A DNA stretch of 51,141 bases from Ichthyophthirius multifiliis (GCF_000220395.1 NW_004086160.1:1-51141), one strand, 5' to 3'; positions 37,060 through 50,394 are shown, counted from the stretch's first letter. The notes: generated from the letters alone by a model not told the origin. Translations and numbers: made by a program.

Positions 37060-38288
37060 TTTGATTTATTTTCTCAGATTATTATTAATGTCATTATAAA
37101 TTAAAAAAAATTTTCTTAATTTTATTATTTATTATTAAAAAAATAATTTTTATTTATTGTGTATTATTTTTATATTTTTATATTTATAATATTAATTTTA
37201 AACATAAAAATTACTTGTTTATTATTATAAAAAATATATATCTTTTTAGTGTAATAATATATAAAATATAAAATGTTTTTAAATAATTTATAAAAATTTT
37301 TTGATAAGATCTTTATTTTATTGATTAAATTTAAAAATCTTATTAAAAAAATAAAGAAGTTTTTTTTAATAATTATATAGATATCATATTAGAAGATATT
37401 ATTTAAATATAATTAAAAAATATATAATTATTAATAAGAAAATATAATTTTATATTATTTTATATTTACATCATGCATGTATTTTTCATTATTTGCCTTT
37501 TAATTTTAATTTTATACTAAATATGAAAGCAATTGAAAATACATAAAATTATTAATTGCATTTACTTATTGTTTTTTAAAAATTATGTACAAATTAAATG
37601 TTTTTAATATATGTAAAAAAATATTAACTGTGACTTTTATTTTTAATATTAAATAATTAATTAAATTTCGATTACATTTGTTAATTAATTTTTTCATAAC
37701 TTTTGTAAAATTTAATCACTTTTTAAAATGTGATTTTTTTCTTATGTACTTTGCCAATTATTCGTTTTTAATAAACAAATTAAATAATCAAAAATATTTT
37801 ATAAGTATTATCTAATTTAATTATTATTTCTTATATAAATTAAATAATTTATATTATAATTATATTATATTATTTAAATATATTTTATTAATATTTTTAT
37901 AGCCTGTAAATTTAATATTTAAATTATAAATTCATATGATAGTAATTATTTTATTAAATTTTATAAAAAAAACTTTCATAAATTAAGAAATAATATTAAT
38001 ACTAAATTTAATAAATAGGTATCATTCATTTAAAAATTAAATATAAAATCAATTTATTATTCAATTAAAAAATTCATATATTTTAGATAAATTATTTTAT
38101 CTATTTTTTTATAAAATTAAACTAAAAATAAAAAGAGCTTAAATTATCAAATTTAAAGCCTAAATTAAAATAACCTCAGTATATAAATATATAAAATATT
38201 AACCATTAATATAAAAAAAAGAAAAAAAAAAAAAAAATTGATTAATAAAATAAAGCATAATATAATATAATATAAAATAAAATATAAA
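37060..38288. other. AT-rich spacer between ENT copies D and E
   Basis: No gene. Close to copy E it holds CTAAAAATAAAAAGAGCTT (38122-38140) and ATAACCTCAGTATATAAA (38170-38187), matching the 5' flanks of other copies. Confidence 0.5.
38122..38187 (+). promoter_or_regulatory. Shared 5' motifs of ENT copy E
   Basis: AAAAGAGCTTAAATT at 38131-38145 and CCTCAGT at 38174-38180, about 100-165 bases before ATG 38289. The GC-containing CCTCAGT word stands out in this AT-rich DNA and recurs before copy A. Confidence 0.3.
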
Positions 38289-39722
38289 ATGACTGAATCA
38301 GTTGTCAAATAAAATTCTCAAAATCATTTTCCAAAAAATATATAAGAAGAAGAAGAAGAAGACTATGAAAAATTACCTCCAATAACCTTTTTACATAAAA
38401 TGACATTCGCTCTTTTAGGCATATGTTCTATGACCGGTTGGAATGCCATTTTAAATGCTTTTGATTTTTTTCAAGCTAAATTTCCTAAAAAAGAATTTGT
38501 GAATGTAGCTTTTTATTTCCCAATTCCTATTATGTTCACTAATTTTTTAATCAGTGTAACTTTGACAATAATAGGACATATGATTCCAATCGAAAAACGT
38601 ATTCCTTTTTCTTTAAGAGGAGGAATTATTACCCTAGTTTCTATATGCTTAGTAGGTATTTTCCTTCAAAAAACATAAGTTGGTATAATTTTAGTATTCA
38701 TTATTTTAGTATTTTAAGGAACTATGGATAGTATTACCGTAAATTCTTCTGTCGCGCTTTCTGGAGCTACTTAAAATAGAGTATTAATAGTAATTTTCTG
38801 GAACTTTACTGCTTGGTCAGGTATTATTATGAATGTTTTGAGATTAATCGCTTTAGGAGCTTTCGGGGAAAAAAATTTAGATAAAGGAACTGGTTTATAT
38901 TTTGGAGTAGCAGCCACTTTATATTTAATAGGAAGTATAAGCATAATGAAATTTAAAAATGGTAATTATTTCAAAGCCGTTTAGAAAAGAGACAAAATAA
39001 GAAATTAAAAATTATAAGAGCAACTAAAATAAATAATACCAAGTACTGAAAAAGACATTGAAAAACACTAAGACAATCAAATAGTTATTGATAATAATAA
39101 TTAAATATAAACAGCTAAATAAATATAAACTAATTAATAAATATAAACTAATTATTAAATTTAAACATTTCAATAAATTGATGTTTTAAATAATAAAAAT
39201 ATGTCTTTTATGAATAAAATTTTATAAAAAATATTATTAGTAGGACCTGCGCCATTTTTTATATTTATTTGTTACGTTTAAAGTTATATGCTTTTTCCTG
39301 GTGTCTCGGTTTACTAAAAACCTAAATATACATTAATTAAATTCCCATTTGCACCTGTTTTTATGTTTGCGATTTTTAATATAGGTGATTTGATTGGAAA
39401 ATCAATTGGAGGAATTAAATTTTTATAAAGATAATGGCTTGCATTTGCAATTATTTTTTCTAGATTTGCATATTTTATTATATTTATAATGGTTGCTAAT
39501 AAAAAAGGATCCAAAGATATATAAAATGATATTTTTTAATATTTTTTTTTATTTATTTTTGCTATAAAAAATGGAATAGTAACTTCTATTTTATTTACCG
39601 TAGCACCTTTAAGGGCTAATAGTACAAAAAATAGAGATTAAATTAGTTACGTGTGTGTTTTCTCTTTGAAATTAGGTATTGCTATTGGATCATTTATGGC
39701 TTTAATTTTGAAAAAAAATTGA
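38289..39722 (+). CDS. Equilibrative nucleoside transporter (ENT/SLC29) copy E
   Basis: Intact 477-residue frame, MTESVVKQNSQNHFPKNIQ to LILKKN and TGA 39720. TM1 is MTFALLGICSMTGWNAILNA; the segment EFVNVAFYFPIPIMFTNF continues as in F. The charged-site substitution LGAFGEKNLDKGTGLYFG and KFKNGNYFKAVQKRD set it apart. The loop before TM7 contains a small tandem repeat (IQTNQQ, IQTNYQ, IQTFQQ; about 39125-39180), coding-region slippage in a Gln-rich part. FNIGDLIGK and KFLQRQWLAFAI follow. It lies 1.2 kb behind copy D, the tightest spacing in the array. Sister copy F is probably its nearest relative in TM8-11. Confidence 0.9.
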
Positions 39723-42103
39723 TTTTATTTATAATTTTACATAATTTTTTTTTTATATAATAACACATTCTTTATATTTTTTTTTATTGTTTTAATTATT
39801 TTATATATAAAGAAATAATTTTAAAAAAGCCTCATTCATTATTATATATAAATTTTTTATTTTTAAAATATTTTATATTGAAAGTTTTACAAAAAGTTAA
39901 TACTTAAAAGAATGTAACAACTTTTATATTTTTATTATTTTATTTACTAAAATTTATTTAAATATTTTTATCTATTATAGATGTTTCTAAAAATTAATAA
40001 AAAATATATATAAAAATAATACAATTATTATAGACTTTTATAAAAATAAATATATCTAAAACATTAATTTTTATAAAAAATGAGCATTTACTTATTCTGT
40101 GAATTTTTAATTATGCACAAATCTAGGATATAATTAAAATAAATAATATTAAAAAAAATATATAATATCATTCTACTTATTTAACTTTATATTTTTGATT
40201 ATAATATAATTATTAGGCTTTAATAATTACTTTAAAATAACTATTTTTTAATTAGATAAAATAATACTAATTTTTTCTACATGTTAACACATTGATAATA
40301 TTCAAATTATTTAATAATTTTAAATATTATAATCTAACTTTTTTTATAATTCAATAAATCATTATAATATTTAAAAATTTGCTAATAATTCATACAAAAT
40401 AATACATTAAAATTTCAATTATTAAATTTTATGCTTTTATAATTATTTAATATTTAAAAAGTTTATTTTTTCTTTATTTAACTTCATATATAATGGAATT
40501 TATTAAAGATTTTATAAGTTATTATAAAATGCCTTAAATTTCTGAGAAGTTAAATTAAATCCTATAATTTATTTAGGTAGAATATAAAATTGTATATTTA
40601 TTAAATTTCTTAAAGATTTTTTTTTATTTATATAAATATAATTTTTTTATTATCTGTTGAGTTTCTTGTTTCTTGCTTAAAACAAAAATTAATTACTTCT
40701 GTATTGAAAATTAGAGAATATATATTATGAAAAATTTTATAAAATATAAAATAAAAAATTATTTTTTGAATATAAAGTCCATCGTTAATTCAATATTAAT
40801 GTTTTTTTGAGGTTAATAATTTTAGGGAAATATTAAATATAATATTATATTTTATTATATATAAGTATCGAAATATTAATTCAATAAATAAATATTCATA
40901 GGAAATATCGAAAATATAATATTATAATTTTAATTTATTTTTAATGCCATATTTTTATCTTATATGTATTTTAATTCATATTAAATACAAAAGAAAGTTA
41001 AAATATATTAATTTATTAAATGAATTTTCTCAATAATTTATTTTATGTTTTTTATATTTATCTTTTAATAAATTATGTTAAAACTATACATACTATATAA
41101 TATTAATGTATTCATAAATAAATAAAAAATTTATATTTAATATTTATCATATTTTTTTTTTATATATATATTAATAAATATCTTTTATTTATAATTTTTT
41201 TTATTTATTTTTATAATTAAAAAATAACTTTATTATAAAATTTATTTTAAAATTTTTGTATTTTTTATAAATTCTTAAATTAAATATTTAGTTCATTCTA
41301 TTTTTTTATATTTATTATGTTTAATTTCATTTTTTAATATAATAATAGTTTAGTTATAAAATAATATAAAAAATAAATATATTTTTTTTTTAAGAATTTT
41401 CTAATTTAATCATTTATTTTTAAATTATATATAAAAATAAACAATATATTTTAGTATCTTTTAATAATTTTTTTTTTTATTTTATATTTAATATAGTATA
41501 AATTTTTTATTTATTTATTTTAAAATTTATATACAAAAATAATAAATTTTTTAATATTTATCTTTCATATAATTATTATTAATATGATAGTTTATACATT
41601 CGATATAAAAATTATTAAATTAGTATGATAAATATTTTTAAATTAAAACAATTTATTTTTATTTATATTTTTTTTTATATAAATTAAATTAATTATAAAA
41701 TTAGATTATTATAATTTTATTGTATCCTATGTTATATTTATTATAATATTTATAAATCATTTTCTTTATAATATTCAATTTAATTTTAATTATAATACTT
41801 TTCATAAATATAAATTCATATTTTATTAAAATAAATTATTCATTATTTTTTATTTTATTAATAATAATTATTTTCAAATCTATAAATTTCAATATTTTCT
41901 TTACATTATTTTTTTCTATTTTATTATTATTAATTTAAATATTTATGATTAAAAATCAAAGTAGTTTAGATTTATAATAAAAAATATGCTTAGAATATAA
42001 ATTTAAATAATTAAAAGAAATTGAAGATATAAAATAAAATCAAATAAAAACAAATATATAAAGTAATCTAAAATAAAATAAAATTAAATTAAATAAAATT
42101 AAA
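39723..42103. other. AT-rich spacer between ENT copies E and F
   Basis: 2.4 kb without a gene. Positions 40206-40285 hold the shared 3'-flank block. The remainder is T- and A-run sequence. Confidence 0.5.
40206..40285 (+). repeat. 3'-flank block shared by ENT copies C, E and F (copy E)
   Basis: GGCTTTAATAATTA, then ACTAATTTTTTCTACATGT, about 490-560 bases after the copy E stop. The order and spacing resemble those behind C and F. Confidence 0.5.
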
Positions 42104-43516
42104 ATGACAGAATTAGCTAACATATAAATTTCTTAAAATCATTTCCCAAAACAACCATAAGAAGATGAAGAAGACTATGAAAAATTGCCTTAAATAACTT
42201 TTTTCCACAAAATAACATTCGCCCTCTTAGGAATATGTTCTTAATCTGGTTGGAACGCCATTTTAAATGCTTTTGATTTTTTTCAATCTAAATTCCCGAA
42301 ATAAAATTTCGTAGATGTCGCTTTTTATTTCCCAATTCCTATTATGTTTACTAATTTTATAATCAGTGTAACTTTAGTAATAATAGGAAATATTGTTTCT
42401 ATTGAAAAAAGTATTCCTTTTTCTTTAAAAGGAACTGTGATATCCCTAGTTTCTTTATCCTTGATAGGTATTTTCCTTAAATATACATTAGCTGGTATCT
42501 CACTTATATTCATTTTTTTAATAATTTAAGGAACTATGAGTTGCTTAACTAATAATTTATCCGTAGCGCTTTCTATGGCTACCCAAAATGGGATATTAAT
42601 TAATATTTTTTTTACTTTTACTTCTTTATCAGGTGTTATAATGAATATTTTGAGATTTATTGCCTTAGGAGCTTTCGGAATAGAAGATTTAGATAATGGA
42701 ACTGGTATATATTTTGGAGTATCAGCCTTTTTAAATTTATTAGGAAATATATTCATAAATAAATTCACAAATGGTTAATATTACAAAGCTGTTTAGAAAA
42801 GAGACTAAATGAGAAACTAAAAATTATAACAATAACAAAAATAAGCAATTCCAAATACAGAAAAAGACATTGACAAATTTTAAGACAACCAAATAGTTAT
42901 CGGAAATGATAATTAAATATAGACACCTTAAAATAAATAGACTGCTTAATAAATATAAACTACCTAGAAATTGGATATTGCTTATAATTAAAATATTTCT
43001 TTTTTAGATAAAGTTTTAAATTTGCTTTAAATAATAGGACCTGCTCCTTTTTTTATATTTATTGCTTACGTTTAGACTTTTATGCTTTTTCCTGGTGTCT
43101 CAGTTTTCTAAAAACCTTAATATACTTTAATTAAGTAACCTTATGCACTTGTTTTTGTTTTTACGATTTTTAATATAGGAGATTTGATAGGTAAAGCAAT
43201 AGGAGGAATCAAATTTCTATAAAAATAATTATTTGCATATTCCGTTATTATTTTTAGATTTGCGTTTTTTATTTTATTTATATTTATAGCTAATTAATAA
43301 GGATCCAAAGATATGTAAAATGATTTATTTTAATATTTCCTTTTATTTACATTTGCTCTTACAAACGGAATGGTAACTTCTATTTTAATGACTATAGCGC
43401 CTTAAAGGGCTAATAATGCTAAAGATAGAGATTTTATTAGTTATATGAGTGTTTTTTTTTTGACTTTTGGTATTACTGTTGGATCATTTATGGCTTTGAT
43501 TTTTTAAAAAAATTGA
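42104..43516 (+). CDS. Equilibrative nucleoside transporter (ENT/SLC29) copy F
   Basis: Intact frame of 470 residues, the shortest copy, MTELANIQIS to LIFQKN and TGA 43514. TM1 carries a change at a usually fixed spot: ICSQSGWNAILNA where the sisters have SLTGWN or SMTGWN. TM3-4 also differ (NIVSIEKSIPFSLKGTV; basic KRIPF has become KSIPF), and CLTNNLSVALSMATQNG is shared in style with copy B. The second half is canonical: IIGPAPFFIF, QTFMLFPGVSVFQK, FNIGDLIGKAIGG. The loop at about residues 225-310 is again coded mostly by TAA. These changes sit near the pore-lining first helices, so a shifted substrate range is possible; that is inference. Confidence 0.9.
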
Positions 43517-44984
43517 TTTTTTTATATTTTACTTATATTAATTTTAAATTTTTTATACATATATAAATGTAATTTTTTTATATCTAAATTAAACAAAAAT
43601 TATTTATATAGATTGTCTTCATTTCATTTTTTTTTTTTTTAATTTAATAAACATTATTTAGATTAGAACCTTTTTATAAATGATATTACAAAATTTAATA
43701 CTTAGATCTTAAACGATTTATTTAATTAACACAATATTAAGCATTTATTTGTGCTATAATAATGGAAGTAATTTTAAAAACTAATATTGAAAAATAATAT
43801 TTTTTTAATTAATTAAATAAAACAAAAGTAACCTTTTATAATTATTTTAAAATTTTAGAATGTGTAATGATAACATTTTTAACAAAATAAATTTTCTAAA
43901 AATTTTAAATCAAAGAATCTAAAAATATTTTAATGTTTATTTATTCATAATCTAGTTTTAGTTAAAAGCTAAAAAATCAATGTAATAATATTATTTTTAA
44001 TTAGTTTTGACCTTTTGTAATTTTAATATAATTATTCAGCTTTAATAAAATTTTCAAAAGAAAAAATTAATTAATAATGATAAATAATATCAATTTTTTC
44101 TACATGTGTACACTTTTTAATATTTTTATAATTATTTAATATTCATTTTATATTTTTAAAAGTTTATTCTTTCTTTTAACTATATATATTAAATGTGATT
44201 TATTAAATATTTTAAGTGTTTTTACAAAATACCTGAAATTTTATTTACAAAATAAAATTATATAAGAATATAGTGTTGTATATTTTACTAAATTCTTAAA
44301 ATAATATATTTTATATTATATAAGAACCCTTAATTTTTTTATACCAAGTACAAAATTAATGTATTTTTTCTTCTTAATTTATTTAATTTTATTAATTTTT
44401 TTTTTATTAGCAATAATTTTTATATAAAAATTATATCTTTTTTAATTTTTATTTTATTTTAAATAATTTTTTTTTTTTATTATTTAATTTAATATAATTG
44501 AAATCTTTAATTATTTTTCTTTATTAAAATATATTATTATTTTAATTTAATTCTTTTATTTGTTTATATGAACAAAATATATTTACTAATATATAATCGA
44601 ATTTTTAATATTTTATTTTAGAAAAAAATACACTAATTTTATTATTAATAATATATTTTCTTTTTTGATATTATAAAACAATATTTATGCTTTTATATTA
44701 ATTTATTTAATACTATTTTAATTACTTTTGTATTATTTTTATATTTGTAATATTATTTTAAGGAAAAAAATTATTAAAAAATATTAATATTTTATATATA
44801 ATATTTTATTTATGATTAAAATTGTTAATTATATATATTTTATTTTTTTAATATATTTTTCTCATTAAACAAGTAAAATTTTTATAAATAATATTTCCTA
44901 ATTTAATATTTTTTTATTTTAATGAGATTTAAACTGTCTATTGTTTTACATCTTTTATCTAATAATTAGTATTCTTTATTTCTT
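43517..44984. other. AT-rich region downstream of ENT copy F
   Basis: No gene seen. Positions 44038-44108 hold the third instance of the shared ENT 3'-flank block. Confidence 0.5.
44038..44108 (+). repeat. 3'-flank block shared by ENT copies C, E and F (copy F)
   Basis: AGCTTTAATAAA, then ATCAATTTTTTCTACATGTG, about 520-590 bases after the copy F stop. Confidence 0.45.
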
Positions 44985-45546
44985 TCAAAATTTAAGGTTT
45001 TATGTTTATTTCTCTAATTCTACTTTTAAATCAATTTTAGGTTTTACATCTCTAAATTTATGTTTAAATATTTTTAATTAAAAAAATTAATATTAATAAT
45101 AATATATACCCATAAAAAAACTAATAGTTTTATTCTTTTTGATTGTATTTTTTATTAAATAATATATTTATAAAATTTAAAACTTTAATTTTGGATTTAG
45201 GTATGAGATAATAACAAAAATTAATAAGCATTCCTTGATTAGTAACCTTTAAAGAAAAAATTTGATGATCTGCAGACTTTTACATATTATCGTTATAAAA
45301 TTTCATACATTTTTTTTATTAAATTCTTAAAAAGAATATATATCCTCTCCAAAGAGTATATTTTTCAGATATAAAAGTAGAATATTTTTCACAAAGATTT
45401 CCTTCCTAACGAATTATCTGCTATAACAATTTTTGGCAAATATTAGTTATATAATATTACTATATAAGCATTCTTTCAAAGTAAACATTTAATTTGGCTC
45501 TATGACTTATATTTTTTATATTTCACCTTTCATCTTTTTAAGACAT
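44985..45546 (-). CDS. Hypothetical protein, small, unrecognised
   Basis: A clean frame runs on the minus strand from about 45520 to 45120, with mixed residues: HRAKLNVYFERMLIQQYYIT, LCEKYSTFISEKYTLWRGYI, NMQKSADHQIFSLKV. A GT-AG intron (about 45051-45118) joins in phase to DVKPKIDLKVELEKQTQNLK and TGA 44987-44985. Upstream, MSQKDE at 45546 would join through a 21-nt GT-AG segment, very short for an intron, so the start is doubtful. Total about 165 residues. I know no family. It is divergent from the frame starting near 45721, a gap of about 175 bases. Gene or recent remnant. Confidence 0.4.
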
Positions 45547-45720
45547 TTATTTTGTTTTATAATGATATGAATAATTTAATTTGTATTTATTTTTAAGCAT
45601 ATGGTTTGTTTATTTATAAATTTAATTTATATATTATATTATATTATATTATTATTTATTTAAAATAACAATTTAAAAGTTTAATAGTAAAAAATAAAAA
45701 AATACTATTATTATTGTAAA

Positions 45721-46358
45721 ATGAGCAAAAAATAAAAATATTAAAGTATAGAATATAAGGCTAATATTATGATTGGTAAAATTTAAATTATGTTATTTAT
45801 ATTCTCTTGATTTTAAAAAATAAATCTAATGTTAAATTATTCTTGAGAAAAAAAAAAAAAAAAAAGTTTAAGTTTTTCAAATAAAATTAACAAAGTAATA
45901 AATTTTTATAATTATACTTGCAAAAAATTGATTATTTACAAGAAATCTATGATAAAACTCCATAAAAATAAAAAACACAATTAATAAAAAATAGCATTTT
46001 TTAAAAAAAAACTCTAAGATTACTTTCTATTCTGGGTAATATAGAATAATTATTATTTTACAATTATAAAATCTGTAACAAAATTAAAATAATTTTCTTG
46101 ATACAGATTCATAAATAAATTAAAAAAGATAAAGACAATTCAATGGATTAGTACAAATGTTTTTTTAAAAAAATATTCCCTAATTTAAACTATCGAATAA
46201 TTAATTCTAATAAATTTAAAACAAAATTTTATAAAATACAAAGACAATTAAAAATTATATGTAATTAGAATAACTAAATAAAATTCATTAGGTTAATTTT
46301 ACTAATTTCTTTTTAAAAAATTACAATTTAAAATATAAAAACTGTAATATTTAAATGA
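45721..46358 (+). CDS. Hypothetical protein, Gln/Lys/Ile-rich, unrecognised
   Basis: A 160-codon frame, 45876-46355, is open to TGA 46356 and reads as protein: LQKIDYLQEIYDKTPQKQ, FQKKTLRLLSILGNIEQLLF, DNSMDQYKCFFKKIFPNLNY. A possible first exon is MSKKQKYQSIEYKANIMIG from ATG 45721, ending at a GT near 45777. The join through the poly-A region around 45850-45870 is not in phase as sequenced, so exon 1 is uncertain. It is divergent from the minus-strand frame starting 45546. Family unknown; a decaying gene is possible. Confidence 0.35.
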
Positions 46359-46549
46359 CTTAAATAAAAAAAAAAAAAAAAAATATTGAAGATAAAAAAC
46401 ATGTAATATAAATAATATGAAAAATAAAATAAAATAATTTATAAATTAATTAATCAAATATCAAAACAATAAAAAATAAAATTAAAAAATAAATAATATG
46501 ATTACGATAAACCGCAAATGGAATATTAATTAATAATAAATAAAAATGA

Positions 46550-46599
<50 letters not shown>

Positions 46600-48451
46600 T
46601 ATTTTTACATATACTTACATATCTTTATTGTTTTTGATAAAAATATTATTTAAAAATATATCTTTTCCTTTATGCTTTTATAATTTATCTATATTTTTTA
46701 GTTTCATATATAAATATATATAAATTAAATAAAATTTTTAGAAAAATTAATAAAATTTAAATTACTTCTTTTTATTTCACTCTAATAATTTTATTTATCT
46801 TAAAAATTTAAATAAATTATATCGTATAAATTACTTGTGTATAATACTACATATAATATATTTTTATTTAATAATATTCAGTTAGTTCATTGCTAGATTA
46901 AAAGAAAATAATATAGAAATATATTAATCAATAAAAATATATATCTTTTTAAATTTATAATGCATTTTAATTGGTTATATTATCACATTTTTTTTTAAAC
47001 TTTTAAGAATAATGATGAAGCTATGAAAATAAAGAATTTAACAGGAAATATAAAATCAAAAAAAACTGAATAATAAGAATAAATATTAATAAATAATAAA
47101 AAATTAAAAGTTATAAATAAAATAAATTATAAAGAAAATACAAAATAATTTTTTTAAAATTTTTTTATTATAATCTAACTATTTAAAAGATAAAAAAATT
47201 AAATATACAAAAATATATGAAAATAACTTTAAGTTAAATATTTATCTGGCTGGAGTATTATCATATGCCAGGAAAAAAAAATAAAAGATTATATTTAAAT
47301 TTATTATTAATATTCAAATTACTTGCTAAATTATATATATTTTTTTTTAAATATTTCTAGTAAAACTAATTAAAAAACAAAAAGATTATATCGCATAATT
47401 TTGGAAAAATTTTTTTTTAAAAAAAGGTTTTTTTTGCTTAACTTTAATTACCTGCTTATAACAATATTTAAGTTAATAATTGTATATCTTATGTATATGT
47501 TAATTAAAAAAAAAAATACATATAATTAATTATCAAAATATAAATAGAAAATATAATATTATAATAATAATATATAACTAAACTAAATATACATATTTTT
47601 TTCTTATTTGCCATTTCATAATTTTTTATATATAAAATTATTTAGACATTGTTAATATATAAAATTATTATATGATTTTAATTATTATTTTTAATATTTT
47701 TACAAAAATAAGCGTAATCTTTATTTCATTTATAAATGTAAAAAGTATATAATCATAATAAAAACTATGTAAATATACTTTTGAATTTTATTAATATATA
47801 AATTTAATTATATTTATTGTTTTATAAATATAAATATTAAATATTTTTATATTTTTTATAATAATTAAATTAGATTATCTTTTTTATATTATATCCATTA
47901 TTAAATATTTAATTATTTTATAATAAAATTTTTATATTTTAATTATAGATACATATAAAAATATATACAATTTTTTTAACATTATTTTATTTAATTTTTA
48001 TTTTAGCCTATAAATTTAAAATTTTAATCTTAAATAAATATGACACTTGTTTTCCTATTAAATCTAAAAGAAATAAATAAAAAATTTAATCATAAATACA
48101 TATTCATTTGTATAATATGTATAATATTATTATTTTTTTATAAATTTTATCTAAAATGAAAATTTTTATACTATTTAAATTCTTATATTTAAAATATATT
48201 ATTATAATTTAAATTTTTAGTATTAAATAAATTTTAATCGACTAAAAATAAAAAACTCTTGTATAAATAAAAAAAAAAACATTTAAAAGAAAATAAAATA
48301 CACAATATTATAAAAATTATTAAATAATAAAAAAAAAAAATTAACCATAAATTTAAAAAAAGATTTAATAAATAAAAAAAAAATACAGATTAAATAATAA
48401 AATTAAATATAAAAAAAAAAATATAATATAATAAAATAAATATAAAAAAAA
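46359..48451. other. AT-rich region upstream of ENT copy G
   Basis: No firm gene. A Lys/Asn-rich stretch near 47011-47160 (NNDEAMKIKNLTGNIKSKKT) follows a plausible intron acceptor but has no identifiable partner exon. A pure (AT)n tract lies at 46553-46595; CTAAAAATAAAAAACTCTT at 48242-48260 resembles the 5' motif of C and E. Confidence 0.4.
46553..46595. repeat. (AT)n microsatellite
   Basis: Pure AT dinucleotide tract of about 40 bases in an intergenic region. Confidence 0.85.
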
Positions 48452-49873
48452 ATGACTGAATTAGTTATTGATAATAATAAAAATTCTAAAAAAGTTAGCC
48501 CAATGGAAAACTAATAAGAAGACTATGAAAAATTACCTCCAATCACATTATTCCATAAATTAACATTCGCTCTCTTAGGTATATGTTCTTTAACCGGTTG
48601 GAATGCCATATTAAATGCATTTGATTTTTTCCAAGCTAAATTTCCGAAAAAAAATTTCGTAGATGTCGCTTTTTATTTCCCGATTCCGATTATGTGTACT
48701 AATTTTTTAGTCGGGATATGTTTAACAATAGTAGGAAATAAGATTCCTATTGAAAAACGTATTCCTTTTTCTTTAAGAGGAGCTGTATTTACTTTAGTTT
48801 CTATTTGCTTGGTAGGTATTTACCTTAAATATACACAAGCTGGTATGGCTTTAGTATTCATTATTTTAATACTCTAAGGAACTTTTGATAGTCTGACAAC
48901 AAATTCATCTATAGCACTTTCTGGAGCTACCTAAAGTGGAGAATTGATAGGCATTTTCTGGACTTTTACAGCATGGTCAGGTGTTATAATGAATATTTTG
49001 AGATTTATTGCTTTAGGAGCTTTCGGAATAGAAGATTTAGATAATGGAACTGGTTTATATTTTGGAGTAGCAACAGGTTTCTATATAATAGGAAGTATAT
49101 GCATCACTATATTCACAAATTGTGACTATTATAAAGCCGTTTTGAGAAGAGATAAGATGAGAAATTTAAAATTATAACAACAAAAATAAGCAGATTCAGA
49201 AAAAGATATGTTTAAAATGTAAGATAACCAAATAGTTATAAATAATGAAAATTAATAGTAGACAGCTTAATAATTATAGACTGCTTAAAAAATATTAACT
49301 AATCAATAAATATAAACTGCTAATTAATTTGATGTTAATAATAATTAAAAAACGTCTAATTTAAATAAAGTTATAAATTTCTTTATAATAATAGGACCAG
49401 CTCCTTTTTTTATATTTATGACTTACGTATAGACTTTTATGCTTTTTCCTGGAGTCTCAGTTTTCTAAAAACCTAAATACACTTTAATTGAGTTCCCTTA
49501 TGCTCTTGTTTTTATGTTTACGATATATAATATAGGAGATTTAGTAGGTAAATCATTAGGATCTGTATCTCTTTTTAAAAAACAATGGATTGCATACATT
49601 GAAGTTTTGTCAAGATTCACATTTTATATTTTCTTTTTATTGATTGCTAAAAAATAAGGATCGCTATAAATGTAAAATGATGTTTTCTAATTTTTCCTTT
49701 TATTTATGTTTGCTCTTACAAATGGAATGATAACTTCAATTTTAATGGCTTTAGCACCATAGAGAGCTACTAATGCTAAAGATAGAGATTTAATTTGTTA
49801 CATGAGTGCATTCTCGTTGAATTTTGGAATTGCTATTGGATCATTTATGGCTTTGACTTTATCAAATAATTGA
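48452..49873 (+). CDS. Equilibrative nucleoside transporter (ENT/SLC29) copy G
   Basis: Intact 473-residue frame, MTELVIDNNKNSKKVSPMEN to LTLSNN and TGA 49871. TM1 LTFALLGICSLTGWNAILNA, KNFVDVAFYFPIPIMCTNF, LGAFGIEDLDNGTGLYFG, a Gln-rich loop at about residues 235-310, GPAPFFIF, GVSVFQKPKYTLIEFPYA and YNIGDLVGK. The TM8-9 link (SLFKKQWIAYIEVLSRF) differs from all other copies, which read a Gly-Gly-x-Lys/Gln-Phe-Leu or related segment there. It has retained CAA codons in places where the sisters use TAA. It lies 4.9 kb from copy F, the widest gap in the plus-strand arm, and may end the array. Confidence 0.9.
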
Positions 49874-49911
49874 TTTTTTATTTAATATGTATATATAAAT
49901 ATATATAAAAA

Positions 49912-49943
<32 letters not shown>

Positions 49944-50394
49944 AATATATATATTTTATAAATATATATTTTTACATATTTTTTTTTGAAATTTTAAAAT
50001 TTATTTAAAATAAATAATATATTTATTAAAGATAATTTAAATTTATATATAAGTAAATTAATATAAAAATAAAAATTTAAAATAAAGAATATAAATTATT
50101 TTATATTATAAATAGAGATATTATAAAAAATTAATATAATATATTATAATATAATATAAAAGATATATAAAAAATTGAATTAAGTTTTATTAATTTAAAT
50201 TTAAAAATTAAATATAATTTTAATAAAAAATAAAATAATAATTATATTTTTTATAAACTAAATAAATGAAAAAAAATTTATTAATAAAAACATAAATTAT
50301 ATATATAAATATCATATTTATTTTTAAAAAATTTATTAACTTTGGTTTTTTAAAATAAAAATTTTATTATTTTTTACACTATTATATTATTCTT
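49874..50394. other. AT-rich downstream region of ENT copy G
   Basis: (AT)n tract at about 49915-49945, then low-complexity sequence. It probably includes the 3' end of the minus-strand Asn-rich gene, whose stop could not be placed. Confidence 0.4.

Noticed and set aside
42325-42768. Minus-strand frames across ENT copy F
   Set aside because: Antisense shadows; the conserved ENT sequence is on the plus strand.
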